DNA of 64,000 nucleotides, taken from NCBI GenBank assembly GCA_039105265.1, contig JAPFFF010000020.1, forward strand, positions 947,001-1,011,000, in the 5' to 3' direction. This stretch comes from Tritrichomonas musculus. Taxonomy: Eukaryota; Parabasalia; Tritrichomonadida; Tritrichomonadidae. The position numbers and the translations under genes are program-made. The notes beneath the pieces were generated by a model. That model did no database searches, was not told where the DNA came from, and saw only the letters and a program-made list of their open reading frames with translations. Of this stretch, positions 46,688 to 56,763 are shown piece by piece (position 1 is the first letter of the stretch; each line of letters begins with the position of its first letter).

Positions 46688-47472
46688 ATGATCATATATG
46701 GATGACTTTCACAATCTTCAGTTTTTCGTTTCAATATTTTTGAATACATTTCATAAAATTCGTCAAATGATAAATTAGATGCTGATTGTGAATAAATATA
46801 ACGTAATTGTTGTTTATTGAAACATGGAAATATAAATAATGTTGATATTTCATTTTTAACATGAGGTTTTAATCCTTTCCAACCTTGAATTAAAAGGAGG
46901 AATGAAAAATTTATATGCCTACATCTACGTATTAATTGGCTAAAATAAGATTCTTCTGAAGAAAAGAGTTTACTATTTGAGATATCATCGAATAAAACGA
47001 TTGTATGCAATACTTCTCGGTTGAAATCCGAAACGGCAAGCATTTTAAACATATCCTCTTTTTGTTGATCATCTATTTTATCCTGCAAGTTTTCCCGTTT
47101 AATAAGATTATATAAATTCTTTGCTGAGATTAAATCCTTCATAAATTCAACAGCTTCTTGTTCACTAATTATAATATATGGAATCATAAGAAGTGGCTTT
47201 AAAGCTAAAAATGTCTTATCTGATTCCTGACCGTCTTTTGTAACGTAGACAAATAAGTGATGAGTGTTTAATACACCTAATTTGATGATTTCCTTTAATG
47301 CTATCACAGTCTTTCCTGATGATTGCTTACCAACTATGACGTTAACACTATTTAACCTAATATTAACCTCAGGGTGTATTTCAGAAATTAGGCTTTCATT
47401 TTTATTCATAGTATAGGTTTTCAACGTATTCATAACGTGCGTTTTAACCATATTCTCTAATGATGTGTTCAT
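46639..47472 (-). CDS. Maverick Z packaging ATPase (A32/HerA-FtsK type)
   Basis: 277 residues. Walker A GKQSSGKT near 41-48 after the strand VNVIV; Walker B HTIVLFDDIS near 150-155; RRCRHINFSFLLLIQGWKG follows, with the Gln typical of the class. Same layout as the ATPases at 0-0.6 and 10.9 kb but strongly diverged. The leader carries TTTTACATTAAT, also seen before the gene at 45,789. Confidence 0.88.
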   Translation of the reverse strand: MNTSLENMVKTHVMNTLKTYTMNKNESLISEIHPEVNIRLNSVNVIVGKQSSGKTVIALKEIIKLGVLNTHHLFVYVTKDGQESDKTFLALKPLLMIPYIIISEQEAVEFMKDLISAKNLYNLIKRENLQDKIDDQQKEDMFKMLAVSDFNREVLHTIVLFDDISNSKLFSSEESYFSQLIRRCRHINFSFLLLIQGWKGLKPHVKNEISTLFIFPCFNKQQLRYIYSQSASNLSFDEFYEMYSKILKRKTEDCESHPYMIIQVVDGGNTSIELDDS

Positions 47473-47576
47473 TTTCTATGTATTAATGTAAAAGTTTATT
47501 TTAATTACTGATAAAAATATATTTTTAAGTTTATGAATCATTAACTGAAATTAGATATTAACACATTTCTTAAAAT

Positions 47577-47975
47577 TTATTCTTCAGGTTCTTCTACGAT
47601 TGCTGATGTTTGTAATGCTTGTACTTGTGATTGAACGTTAGCGTCAAACCATTGATTAAATTCACTTGGATTTGGTGGTAATGCATTTATTCCTCGAAGT
47701 ATTATTGCAATGGTTGCTTTAGCAACTAATGGTATATGTTCTGGGTTAACTGGTAGTCCGGATTTATTACACATTTCACACGCAGTAGGAACAAAATCAC
47801 CAATTTTTACAGGATCAACTAAATAACCGTGAACTATGAATTCAATAGATTCTTTAACAGCTTTCTTTCCTCGTAAATTCTTCCATTGTTCTTCACTTAC
47901 ATTTAAAACACCTTCACCATAAACATAAACCATAGCAGGAATTAGTGCGAATTGATTCCATATAACAGTTGCCAT
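47577..47975 (-). CDS. Unrecognised 132-residue Maverick protein
   Basis: Not recognised. Hydrophobic-rich with beta/helix mixture (IWNQFALIPAMVYVYGEGVL, IPLVAKATIAIILRG), a CxxC (ACEMCNKSG) and an acidic tail ending EEPEE. Possibly a small virion or membrane-associated protein. 105 bp separate it from the ATPase. Confidence 0.55.
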   Translation of the reverse strand: MATVIWNQFALIPAMVYVYGEGVLNVSEEQWKNLRGKKAVKESIEFIVHGYLVDPVKIGDFVPTACEMCNKSGLPVNPEHIPLVAKATIAIILRGINALPPNPSEFNQWFDANVQSQVQALQTSAIVEEPEE

Positions 47976-47993
47976 TTTTGTAAGTGTGAACGG

Positions 47994-49013
47994 TTATTTT
48001 AGACCATTGAGATATTTGATAGCTTGATAAATTGGAGAAATACACCTACCTACAAATGCTTGATAAGTTGAACGCTTCTTTGGTTTGATTAAGTGCTTTT
48101 CGTCGATACCTGCAGCTTTTAATTTTGTTTCAAATTCTTGCCAATTTTCACCTGCATAATTAGTGACCACACGACCGGTTTCATCAAATTCAGGTTTATA
48201 TGTATTATTAATAAATCCTCTTAAGTTCAAACCTTGTTTATGAGCTTCTTTACGTTGGTCAACTGTTGGGAATGTTGAATAATAAGCATTACGATATGGA
48301 AATTGCGATGGAACGGTTGTATATCCATTAACGATAACAGGTTTTTTATCTGATTTTGTTTGAACGACTACTTCAGGTTTTCCGTCACCATCTAAATCTT
48401 TGCCAGTGGCTTCATATAAATCATTATATCCGTGGCGATTAATCCATTCATTCGCACTTACAACACTTTGAGCGTCTCGAATTTGTTTCACATCTTGATT
48501 TAATTTAGCCACAACATTAATTAAGTCATCCATACCAACATTACCGTATTTATTTTGTTTTGCCTTTTTCGTTGGTTGAATTGCAGCCATTCTTTCACGG
48601 TAAAACGCCATATCATTTAATGCTTTAGTTAAGTCTTTCTTATTAATGTTATTTTCTGCCAAGTTAGCGTATGATTGATCACGCATTTGGTTTAATTGAG
48701 AAACATTATTTATTATTTGTGGAATTTTCGATTTATTCATTTTATTAATTGGTAAAAAATTTAAATTATCGTTTTTGTTTTGAAAATTATTTAATCTAGA
48801 AATAAAATTTGAAATTGATTTATCATTTATTCTCAAACCTTCATGTTGTATATAATTATTTTCATTTAAAAATTTCATTAAATTTGCAACTGAACCTTGC
48901 CATGAAGGCGACTCATGAAGAGTAACGTTAAGTTTTTCATTAATTAATTCAATATATTTATTAAGTTTATCAAGTTTCAAACCTTTAAAATTATTTCTAT
49001 TTAATTTTGACAT
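47994..49013 (-). CDS. Terminal 339-residue Maverick protein with an EF-hand-like loop
   Basis: Outermost right-hand gene; its 5' leader starts at the inner edge of the right terminal repeat, so the promoter is partly in that repeat. N-terminal helical Asn/Lys-rich half; DLDGDGKPEVVV near residue 206 looks like a calcium-binding EF-hand/dockerin-type loop or FG-GAP loop. The C-terminal half has aromatic patches (FPYRNAYYSTFP) and a short hydrophobic end. Function unknown; a pre-terminal-protein-like or virion role cannot be tested here. Confidence 0.55.
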   Translation of the reverse strand: MSKLNRNNFKGLKLDKLNKYIELINEKLNVTLHESPSWQGSVANLMKFLNENNYIQHEGLRINDKSISNFISRLNNFQNKNDNLNFLPINKMNKSKIPQIINNVSQLNQMRDQSYANLAENNINKKDLTKALNDMAFYRERMAAIQPTKKAKQNKYGNVGMDDLINVVAKLNQDVKQIRDAQSVVSANEWINRHGYNDLYEATGKDLDGDGKPEVVVQTKSDKKPVIVNGYTTVPSQFPYRNAYYSTFPTVDQRKEAHKQGLNLRGFINNTYKPEFDETGRVVTNYAGENWQEFETKLKAAGIDEKHLIKPKKRSTYQAFVGRCISPIYQAIKYLNGLK

Positions 49014-49022
49014 ATTCTTTAT

Positions 49023-49241
49023 ATTAAAATAAATTTAATCATTTACGTATAAAATTTATGATTTCAATTTTTGACTTTTGAGATTTGAGGATGAAATTTA
49101 TGAAAATCATTTATGAAGGGGTGATGAATCAGTGGTGTTGTAAATTTAAAAATATGTTCGGGTTTAAAGTTATGGCTTAGAAACATTCAGAAATCAGGAT
49201 TTTTGGGCGAAGACCAAAAATCATGATTTCTACATACGACG
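49023..49241 (-). repeat. Maverick Z right terminal inverted repeat
   Basis: Inverted complement of 28,668-28,886, same length, about four substitutions. Ends ...CATACGACG, followed by AACAC. The first gene of this arm starts 10 bp from its inner edge. Confidence 0.9.
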
Positions 49242-49246
49242 AACAC
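49242..49246 (+). other. Maverick target-site duplication, right (AACAC)
   Basis: Direct copy of 28,663-28,667. Confidence 0.8.
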
Positions 49247-49354
49247 GATTATTCATGAATATATTTATATTTTTTTATACTCAGAAAAAATTGAGAAAAT
49301 CTTATTAAATAATTTTTAAAGCAATTATTCACAAAAAATTCAATTAATAATTAA

Positions 49355-50451
49355 GGGTTGAGTTTACTTTATTAAATAATCAAAATTAATGACTTATTTT
49401 TATATATTTAGATATGCCTTTTAATATAAAATATAATTTAAAGATAAAAATTCATTGATTCATTTTTCCAAGTAAAAAACATTAAGTTTCACAAATCTTA
49501 AAATATGGCCAAATTATTATTCAATTTTAATTTTGATTAGATTAAAGTTCTATCATCACTCATTCTATTTAGTCTTTCATGTAGAAAATACTAACATTTA
49601 TATACTGAAAAGCATTTATTAGTATCACCGCATTACATTTTTCAAGCTTAAAATGGAATTATTAGTTTTGAAATTATTAATATGTCCATTGATAATTTGT
49701 TAAAAAGTCAAAGCCTCCATTTTTCTATATATCCTATGGATTTTTTCGATATATTTTATTTTCTCTCAGTATTGGCTAATTTTTATTTCCACATTCAATT
49801 ATTCGATAGAAATAAATCATCTTGGCAAAAATAATATTGCCGTATGACAAAGAACTTTCTAAAACATATCATTTATTAACTATTTCTTTTTTCTTTTTTT
49901 TTATTATTAAGAATTTTGAAATTTTGAAAGTGAACTCTGTCCACTCAATTTTTGGAAAAATTGAATACTTTTAGCAAAAACAAGTATTCAATTTTAAAAA
50001 GAGACTCCAGCTTCACCAATATAGATTTGATTTTTCTTTTTTATTAAATGTTTATTGTTTTGGGATTTTTAATAAACTAATAGAGAGATTTTTTTAATTT
50101 AAATAATAATTTTTTATATTTCAAAATAATTATATTTAATTTCAAAGTTTATATGAATTTATAAAAAAAAGCTCTCTATTAGTTTATTAGAAATAAGTTC
50201 TGTTTTTCATTTCATTAAATAATTTTTTCGGTTCTTTTTAATTAGAGGCTCGAGTCTCATTTGAAAAATCAAAATTTCACTCATTTTCAATTCGTATAAA
50301 ATCATATATACTTAATAGTTTTTTACAAAATTGATATCTTTTATTGTATAATCATCTTATCTTTTATTTTTCACTGAAATTGTTTTTTAATTTTAAGAAT
50401 ATATGCAATTCAATTGTTTTTTATATATTCGATTTTTTGTGTACTCAACCC
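49355..50451. mobile_element. TTAA-flanked inverted-repeat element
   Basis: GGGTTGAGTTTAC at 49,355 and the complement of GGGTTGAGTACAC at 50,439-50,451, each flanked by TTAA. TTAA target duplications with such ends fit piggyBac-type elements; a TA-duplicating mariner type (TA plus AGGGTTGAGT) fits equally. No transposase ORF. Contains the smaller palindrome at 50,070-50,189 and a diverged inverted pair near 49,990 and 50,250 (AGAGACTCCAGC against GGCTCGAGTCTC). Confidence 0.55.
50070..50189. mobile_element. 120-bp MITE-like palindrome
   Basis: Perfect 18-bp inverted ends TAATAAACTAATAGAGAG at 50,070-50,087 and 50,172-50,189 around an 84-bp AT-rich centre. With TA as the duplicated target the element is 116 bp. 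Nested inside the TTAA-flanked element. Confidence 0.65.
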
Positions 50452-50455
50452 TTAA

Positions 50456-50816
50456 GGAAATAAGATTATGTTTATATATGCAAAAAATAATTTTTTTTTT
50501 GATTTGATCATATTATATACATATATATATACTATAGAATATATATTTACAATATTTTAAAAAACTATTTTTTTTTTGTTTTTTTTGAAGTTGCCATACA
50601 CATCTTTAAAAATAAATTTATTCTCTTTTTTTTGTGTTATTCTATTGTTATCCATTTGAATATTAAAAATTAAACCATAAATATAATATTAAAGAATTTT
50701 AAAATATTCAAATTTTAAAATATAAATAAAAACAATATTAATAAATTAATTTAAATATTTATTAATAAAATAATAATATAGCTTTTTATAAAAGATATAA
50801 AAATTTAAAGTATTGA
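50456..50816. other. Upstream region of the surface-protein gene
   Basis: AT-rich, no ORF. Contains the 24-bp word at 50,587-50,610 inverted relative to 27,329-27,352. No clear trichomonad initiator (TCA-Y-W) near the first ATG. Confidence 0.45.
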
Positions 50817-53800
50817 ATGAAATCTTTATCTTCTCAATTTTTTTCTCAAAAGAAAAACTACGAAATTTTTTTTCAATTTTCTATTGTTATTTGTTTTAAT
50901 CTTTCAAAGTATTACATTTTCATGTTCGTTCTTCTATTTTGTATTTTTTCATTTTCGACCAAAAAACAACAAAATTTCAATGCCAAAGAAAGTGAATCTG
51001 ATAATAATCAAACATTTTATCCAACATCCATTTTAATAGATGAATCCAATGACCAAATCTGGTCTCCTTATAAAATTGATCGATCTGGATGGATAGCCAC
51101 AGCAGACAGTGAACAAACTACAAGTCCTGGCGCAGAAGGACCAGTTTCAAACATTCTTGATGGCAATTCCAATACATTATGGCATTCAAAATACAATAAT
51201 AACGGTGCTGGAGGACATGAACGAGAAAAAACATATGGTCCATATCAAATCACCATTAATTTAGGCTCTTCAACTACATTTAAGGCTTTTTCATACATGC
51301 CTCGTAAAACGGGTCAACCAAATGGACGATTTCGCACATACGACTTTTATGTTGCTCAAACTCTAGAAGAATTAACCAGAAAGATTAACAATTGCGATTA
51401 TACAGCCAAAGGCTTCATTGATCACACATCAGACAAATCTACATTAGTGATTCTCCCTTTTACAGAGACAGCACGTTACATTGCGCTCCGTTCATTAAAT
51501 CACGACACATTCGGCACATGTGCTGAATTTAATCTCTATTCAGACCCAAAAGGACCGACACCGACGCCCATGGCCTTTTTCATTGACGAAGAACGAGATA
51601 AATTTTGGAATTCAAAGAGAATTGATCGTTCTGGATGGTCAATTACTGCCAACAGTGAACAAACCACAAATGCAGGCAATGAAGGACCTATTGCAAACAT
51701 TCTTGATGGCAACACAAACACATTGTGGCACTCAAGATATAACAACAATGGAGCTGGCGGACATGACGATAGAGCAACGAACACAGATCCATTTGAATTC
51801 AAGATCAACCTTGGCCAAATGACTACATTTCGAGCCTTTTCTTATATGCCAAGAAAAACAGGAGATCCAAATGGAAGATTCAGGCATTATGAGTTCTACA
51901 TGGCCCAAACACAAGATGAATTGAACACGAAGATGCAAAACAATGAATATTCAGCAAAAGGCGACATTGATCACACTCTTGCATTATCAACATTTGTTTT
52001 CTTTTATAAAGCTGAAAAAGCGCAATTTATTGCACTTCGTTCATTGAACCATGATTCATATGGAACATGTGCTGAATTCAATCTTTTCAGTGATTCATCT
52101 GACATTCCAAAGTTTACTACAAATGTGTCAGTTAATGAACAGACTGACCAACTTTACTTGCCTTATAGAATGAGTCGTTCTGGATGGTCAATTACGGCCA
52201 ACAGTGAGCAAACTACAAGTACAAATAATGAAGGACCAGTGACTAACATTCTTGATGGTAATGCTAATACACATTGGCACTCAAAATACAATGATAACGA
52301 AGCTGGAGGACATGATGAAAGAACAGCAAGTACTGATCCATTCAAATTCACAATTAACCTTAATCAAGCAACTACATTTAGGGCCTTTTCTTACATGCCA
52401 CGATCTTCACAAAATGGAAGATTCAAGCACTATGAATTCTATGCAGCTCAAACACAAGAAGAATTGGACACCTTGATTACTGCGACAAAATACACAGCAA
52501 AAGGAGACATTGTTAAATCATCTGATTTATCAACCATTGTTATTTTAGATAAACCAATAACAGCGCAATACATTGCTCTTCTTTCTCTAAACCATGATAC
52601 ATTTGGAACATGTGCTGAGTTCAATCTATATAGCGACATACCAATACCATCAATAACACCAAATCCAACACCAACGCCATTGCCTGTGCCGATCTCGAAG
52701 AACATTTTAATAAATGAAGCCACTGACCAATTTTGGCCTCAATATAAAATCACTCGAACTGGCTGGACAGTTAGAGCTAACAGCGAGCAAACAACTCAAG
52801 TTACAAGCAATAATGAAGGTGTTGTTACTTTCGTTGTTGATGGCAATGCTGCTACAATTTGGCATTCTAGATATGATGGCTCTGGTAACAAAGGACATGA
52901 TGAAAGATCAAACGATACTGCTCCATTTGAATTGACATTTGATCTCGGCCAAGAGACAACTTTCAAGGCCTTCTCTTACATGCCACGATCAGGACCAAAC
53001 GGAAGATTTAGGAAGTATGAATTGTACAGTGGAAACACGTCAGAAGAACTTTTCACGAGAATTCATAATCATCATTACATATCAAAAGATAACATTGATT
53101 ACAATTCAGACTTGTCCACATTGATCATATTCAAAGAGCCACAAGTAGCACGTTATGTTGCCATTCTTTCAATAGACTATGTAACATGGGGAACGTGTGC
53201 TGAAATCAATCTATATAGCGTTCCTTCTGATTGTGATGTGTTGTTCAACACAAAAGCAACTGGAGACTTTGATTCCGTTTCTTATTTGAATTCAAATCGA
53301 ATTCCAACATCTAAATTTACAGCAACAACACTTGGTGATCAAAATGGTCATCCAATATCATATGCATTTGACTCATCAACGACAACTTTTTGGGCTTCAT
53401 CAACTGAGAACACAGATACAGTGAAGAACACAATTGAATTTGCATTCACTAGTTTACAATCAATTGAAGCAATAGTCATGCATCCAGCATTCTCAACCCA
53501 AAATGACGCAAATCCAAAGACACGTCGTTATGATGGTTTCCCCACAACATTTAAAGTTTACTCTGCATCAAGTGATGGAACATACAAGCTTCATTCTATG
53601 TTCATTGGAACACCGGCAAGTACCGACATTTGGGACCGTGTTCAATTTGCATTTTCAGAACCATTGACGAGTAAAAAGATCAAGCTTGAATTCACTGAAG
53701 TTACACGTGATGTCAGTTTTGGTAACGGTTTCACACCAGCATGTGCTGAATTGTATCTTGTTGCATTGCCACCAAAAATAGTTGAAATAGCTCCTGGTGA

Positions 53801-54818
53801 CACTGAAGAAACTAATGGTCGTATTGACATTAAAGAAGATTACCAACAAAAAGTTGTTGTTCAAGTTAATATTGCTAACTTCACTAGCATCAATACTGAA
53901 GATGATGGAGGAGCCATTAAAATCGTTAATGCAGGACTTCAATGCGATCAAACATCTTTTGATGGTTGCAGTTCAGCCAAGTCAGGCGGTGCCATTTATT
54001 TGAACAATCAAGTAGACATTGAAAACAGCATTGTCATTCAAAACATTAATTTCAATAACAATGAGGCTAAATGTGGAGGTGCCATTTACATCTATTCAAG
54101 TTCAAAGTTAAATGGCGTCTTAATCAGCTATTGCATATTCGTTGGCAATACTGCTTCTGCTACTCCATCACCAGATGGCAAATTTGGTGGAAGCGCAATC
54201 TTTTTGACTGCTCGAAATGGATCTGTTAAAAACAACATTTTTAGAGATAATAAAGGTGACGGTCCTGCTCTTAAAATCTACAACAGATATGAAAAGCAGT
54301 CATCAAGTGCTTCTTTGTTGAATCACAATTATGACAATGGACACTTCGTCATTTCAAATTGCCAATTTGAAATCAACAAGAATGCAAAAGGTTGCTTGTT
54401 CTATGATCGTGGAAGAGACGGTGCAATGTTCGAGATCGTTGATTGCAAGTTTTCTGGATCTTTGGCACATGGTTCATTCTTCATTGATGGAAATAGTGCT
54501 AAGAATGACAACTCGCCTAAACTTGCAATTAGGAGATGTAAGTTCTCTTCGGCTTTGAAGAACGCTCTCAATCTTGATCCTAATAATAATTTCATGTCTG
54601 TCGATCTTGATGATCAAGTCTTCCTTTCTTACTCTGAAGAAGGTAAAAAGAAATTGGCTAGTTGGAAGATCATTGTTCCAGTAGCTTTAGCTGCAGTCGC
54701 AGTCGCTGTTATTGTTGTTGCAGTAATCGTCATGAAAAGAAAGAAACCAAATAAGCAACAAGAGCATGAAATGACGACTGTGACTCATGATTTCTTGATG
54801 GATGAATCATTACTTTAA
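50817..54818 (+). CDS. Type I surface protein: discoidin-like repeats, beta-helix, TM, short cytoplasmic tail
   Basis: 1333 residues in the long frame. Met 36 (50,922) starts a standard signal peptide (MFVLLFCIFSFS) and is the likelier start. Four tandem F5/8C (discoidin/CBM32)-like domains begin near residues 71, 252, 434 and 626, each with SGW---A-SEQTT, NILDGN--T-WHS, INL---TTFKAFSYMPR, NGRF and ARYIALRSLNHD-FGTCAEFNLYS; a fifth, diverged one runs about 808-985. Pro/Thr linkers (PNPTPTPLPVP) separate some. Residues 990-1270 form a beta-helix like chlamydial Pmp/adhesins (GGAIYLNN, CGGAIYIYSS). Membrane helix near 1286-1307, then KRKK stop-transfer and a tail ending DESLL (DXXLL sorting motif). 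Predicted cell-surface glycan or matrix binder. Stop codon overlaps TAAA, the trichomonad poly(A) signal. Codon use is richer in GC than surroundings. Confidence 0.85.
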   Translation: MKSLSSQFFSQKKNYEIFFQFSIVICFNLSKYYIFMFVLLFCIFSFSTKKQQNFNAKESESDNNQTFYPTSILIDESNDQIWSPYKIDRSGWIATADSEQTTSPGAEGPVSNILDGNSNTLWHSKYNNNGAGGHEREKTYGPYQITINLGSSTTFKAFSYMPRKTGQPNGRFRTYDFYVAQTLEELTRKINNCDYTAKGFIDHTSDKSTLVILPFTETARYIALRSLNHDTFGTCAEFNLYSDPKGPTPTPMAFFIDEERDKFWNSKRIDRSGWSITANSEQTTNAGNEGPIANILDGNTNTLWHSRYNNNGAGGHDDRATNTDPFEFKINLGQMTTFRAFSYMPRKTGDPNGRFRHYEFYMAQTQDELNTKMQNNEYSAKGDIDHTLALSTFVFFYKAEKAQFIALRSLNHDSYGTCAEFNLFSDSSDIPKFTTNVSVNEQTDQLYLPYRMSRSGWSITANSEQTTSTNNEGPVTNILDGNANTHWHSKYNDNEAGGHDERTASTDPFKFTINLNQATTFRAFSYMPRSSQNGRFKHYEFYAAQTQEELDTLITATKYTAKGDIVKSSDLSTIVILDKPITAQYIALLSLNHDTFGTCAEFNLYSDIPIPSITPNPTPTPLPVPISKNILINEATDQFWPQYKITRTGWTVRANSEQTTQVTSNNEGVVTFVVDGNAATIWHSRYDGSGNKGHDERSNDTAPFELTFDLGQETTFKAFSYMPRSGPNGRFRKYELYSGNTSEELFTRIHNHHYISKDNIDYNSDLSTLIIFKEPQVARYVAILSIDYVTWGTCAEINLYSVPSDCDVLFNTKATGDFDSVSYLNSNRIPTSKFTATTLGDQNGHPISYAFDSSTTTFWASSTENTDTVKNTIEFAFTSLQSIEAIVMHPAFSTQNDANPKTRRYDGFPTTFKVYSASSDGTYKLHSMFIGTPASTDIWDRVQFAFSEPLTSKKIKLEFTEVTRDVSFGNGFTPACAELYLVALPPKIVEIAPGDTEETNGRIDIKEDYQQKVVVQVNIANFTSINTEDDGGAIKIVNAGLQCDQTSFDGCSSAKSGGAIYLNNQVDIENSIVIQNINFNNNEAKCGGAIYIYSSSKLNGVLISYCIFVGNTASATPSPDGKFGGSAIFLTARNGSVKNNIFRDNKGDGPALKIYNRYEKQSSSASLLNHNYDNGHFVISNCQFEINKNAKGCLFYDRGRDGAMFEIVDCKFSGSLAHGSFFIDGNSAKNDNSPKLAIRRCKFSSALKNALNLDPNNNFMSVDLDDQVFLSYSEEGKKKLASWKIIVPVALAAVAVAVIVVAVIVMKRKKPNKQQEHEMTTVTHDFLMDESLL

Positions 54819-56197
54819 ATTTAAACACTAACTTTAGTAACTTATTAAGTGATTGATTAAAAATCAACCATTTAAATAGATTTTTTTTTTTTATGCAATT
54901 GTGCGACATTGTAAATAATTGTATGTATTTGAATTCTATTTCATCATTGATTTCTAATGATTTTATGTCAGATGGAACATGTTTTCCATTTGAGTAAATC
55001 CTATACTTTTTTTTCGGAAAATGTTTTGAATGATTTTTGATCGTTCAGTCAAATAAATTCACAAAAATAAATGCTTATTAAAAAGTTCAATTAACATTAA
55101 ATTCTTTTAATGGCTTTCATCTAATGATTCCTCCAAGGCCTATTTTGCTGGTACTGGCGGATTTTTTTTATTCATTGGCGGAAATCTTAACGTCAAAAAT
55201 TTTCGGCCCCGGGCCTAAAGGCCCGGGGACAATTATTTCAAAATCATACTATGATTATTAAATAAAGGTTTTTATTTTTATTTTTGTAATATTTGTATTT
55301 TTTAAATTTTATAATGTTTACAAGAAAAAGAAAATACCGGTCATTATTAACGTAACTAATTTTTGTTGATTTATTTTTGGCTATTTTGGTCTCCTATCTA
55401 GAACGAATTCAAAACTATTTTTTAAAATAGTAAATAGAATATATAAATCATGTTTATTTAGAAAAAAATGCTACGTATATTTAACAATCGAAATTAATCG
55501 TATATAAAAATATGATAAAGATTATGTAAAAATAAAATTTGTTCCACAATTATATCACCTTTGTGACAAAAAATACTATAAAAATAATACAAACGATTTA
55601 TTGGTAAAAAATAAAAGATTTCTGAAATATCGTATTATTTTTTATAATTTGGTGGGAATAATTTCCATATAAAGCATTACTAAAACCCAACATTAAATTC
55701 TAACCTTCAATAAAGATGAAATTTCATAAGATCAAATCAAAATAATATTAATAAGATTTTAGAAAAGATTTCTGAGCGGGCAAATTGCTTTATATTGGTA
55801 GTTTAAGTAATGCAATGCACAATAAAGTTCGATTGTTAATAAAGATTTATGAGTAATACACTTGTGGAAATAATTACTATGTAAATTGAAAAAAAAAAAG
55901 GCTGAGAACTTGGTGTATATCATAAGTTTTTGTTAAATATCTGACATCGAATGATAAAAATTATCAAAGCTACTGGAATTTGTGGAAATTATGAGTTCTT
56001 TGTGTCTAGAAATTTGAGAAAAAATATTTATGTCATTAATATTTGAGACAAAAATATGGGTGGCTGTCATTTCTTTTGATTATTTTTGTTTTAGATATAT
56101 CTTTGAATAATTAATGTATTTGAATTAAAAAAAAATATTTCTTTTTTTAAAATTAAATAATAAAAGAAATTATTAAAGAAATAAGAAAAAATTAATT
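54819..56197. other. Gene-poor region with a GC palindrome
   Basis: No gene supported. Just past the surface gene are TGGCGGA words (55,156 and 55,178) and at 55,207-55,228 the perfect palindrome CCCCGGGCCT-AA-AGGCCCGGGG, strikingly GC-rich. The rest is AT-rich without recognisable features. Confidence 0.5.
55207..55228. repeat. 22-bp GC palindrome
   Basis: 10-bp perfect stem with an AA loop. The loop-closing sequence CCT-AA-AGG is the same as in DH5 (GGACCT-AA-AGGTCC). No second hairpin follows. Confidence 0.7.
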
Positions 56198-56349
56198 CTT
56201 TTTTGTTCCGCCAAAACTTCCGCCAAATTGAATGTGGCGGAAGAATCGCCAAACGGTTTTTTTGCGCCAAATTGAATACTTTTTTGTGGCTTAACGGCCA
56301 TTTTTTCCGCCACATTCAATTTGGCGGAAGTTTTGGCGGAACAAAAAAG
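56198..56349. mobile_element. Perfect 45-bp inverted-repeat palindrome (TTTGGCGGAA-rich)
   Basis: Arms at 56,198-56,242 and 56,305-56,349 pair without mismatch, with a 62-bp loop. The arms contain TTCCGCCAAA/TTTGGCGGAA, identical to a strong E2F-type site. A degenerate relative is at 56,691-56,758. Either a MITE or a foldback element; no target duplication stands out. Confidence 0.65.
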
Positions 56350-56521
56350 GCTCTAAAATTGCTTTTTAAAATATATATAATTGTTATAATACAAATAAAT
56401 AAGAATATTATTTTTTTTATTTATGTCATTTTAATTAATATAACAAGATATGGAAATATTTAAAAAAAAGGAAAGCATTCAAAAAGTTATAGAAAATATT
56501 TTCAAAAAGTTAAAAAAGAAT

Positions 56522-56522
<1 letters not shown>

Positions 56523-56563
<41 letters not shown>
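56523..56563 (+). repeat. Poly-A run
   Basis: 41 A residues. Confidence 0.85.
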
Positions 56564-56568
<5 letters not shown>

Positions 56569-56690
56569 AAATATCCTATAATTTTTAAAATATTTTTATA
56601 AAAATTATTAACTTACATATATATATTATTTATTAAGTTAAATTATTCTAAATTTTAACAAATAAAAAAACGAATTCTTTTTCAAAAAAT

Positions 56691-56758
56691 GCCAGCGCCA
56701 TTCCGCCAATGGTATTTTGTTTGGCGTGTCGCAAATTTGGCGGAAGTGGCCATGGCGG
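56691..56758. repeat. Degenerate GGCGGAA palindrome
   Basis: Has GCCATTCCGCCAATGG and, inverted, TTTGGCGGAAGTGGCC. Probably a decayed relative of the palindrome at 56,198. Confidence 0.45.
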
Positions 56759-56763
56759 TATCA

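Larger units (their letters stand above)
28668..49241. mobile_element. Maverick/Polinton Z, looks whole (20.6 kb)
   Basis: 20,574 bp between 219-bp inverted terminal repeats (28,668-28,886 and 49,023-49,241) with about four mismatches, flanked by AACAC duplications. Carries polymerase, integrase, packaging ATPase, probable major and minor capsid proteins, a fibre-like protein and about eight small genes, all open. One 1.7-kb element is nested in it near the left end. The few terminal-repeat differences imply a fairly recent arrival; I see no obvious break in the gene set, though no C48 protease is recognisable. Confidence 0.88.

Noticed and set aside
28668-49241. Bacteriophage origin for the polymerase, integrase and fibre block
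   Set aside because: rve integrase plus protein-primed PolB plus A32-type ATPase with long inverted ends is the Polinton signature, and the flanks are eukaryotic.
51520-54595. Many short ORFs on both strands
   Set aside because: Shadows of the surface-protein gene; repeated because its domains are repeated.
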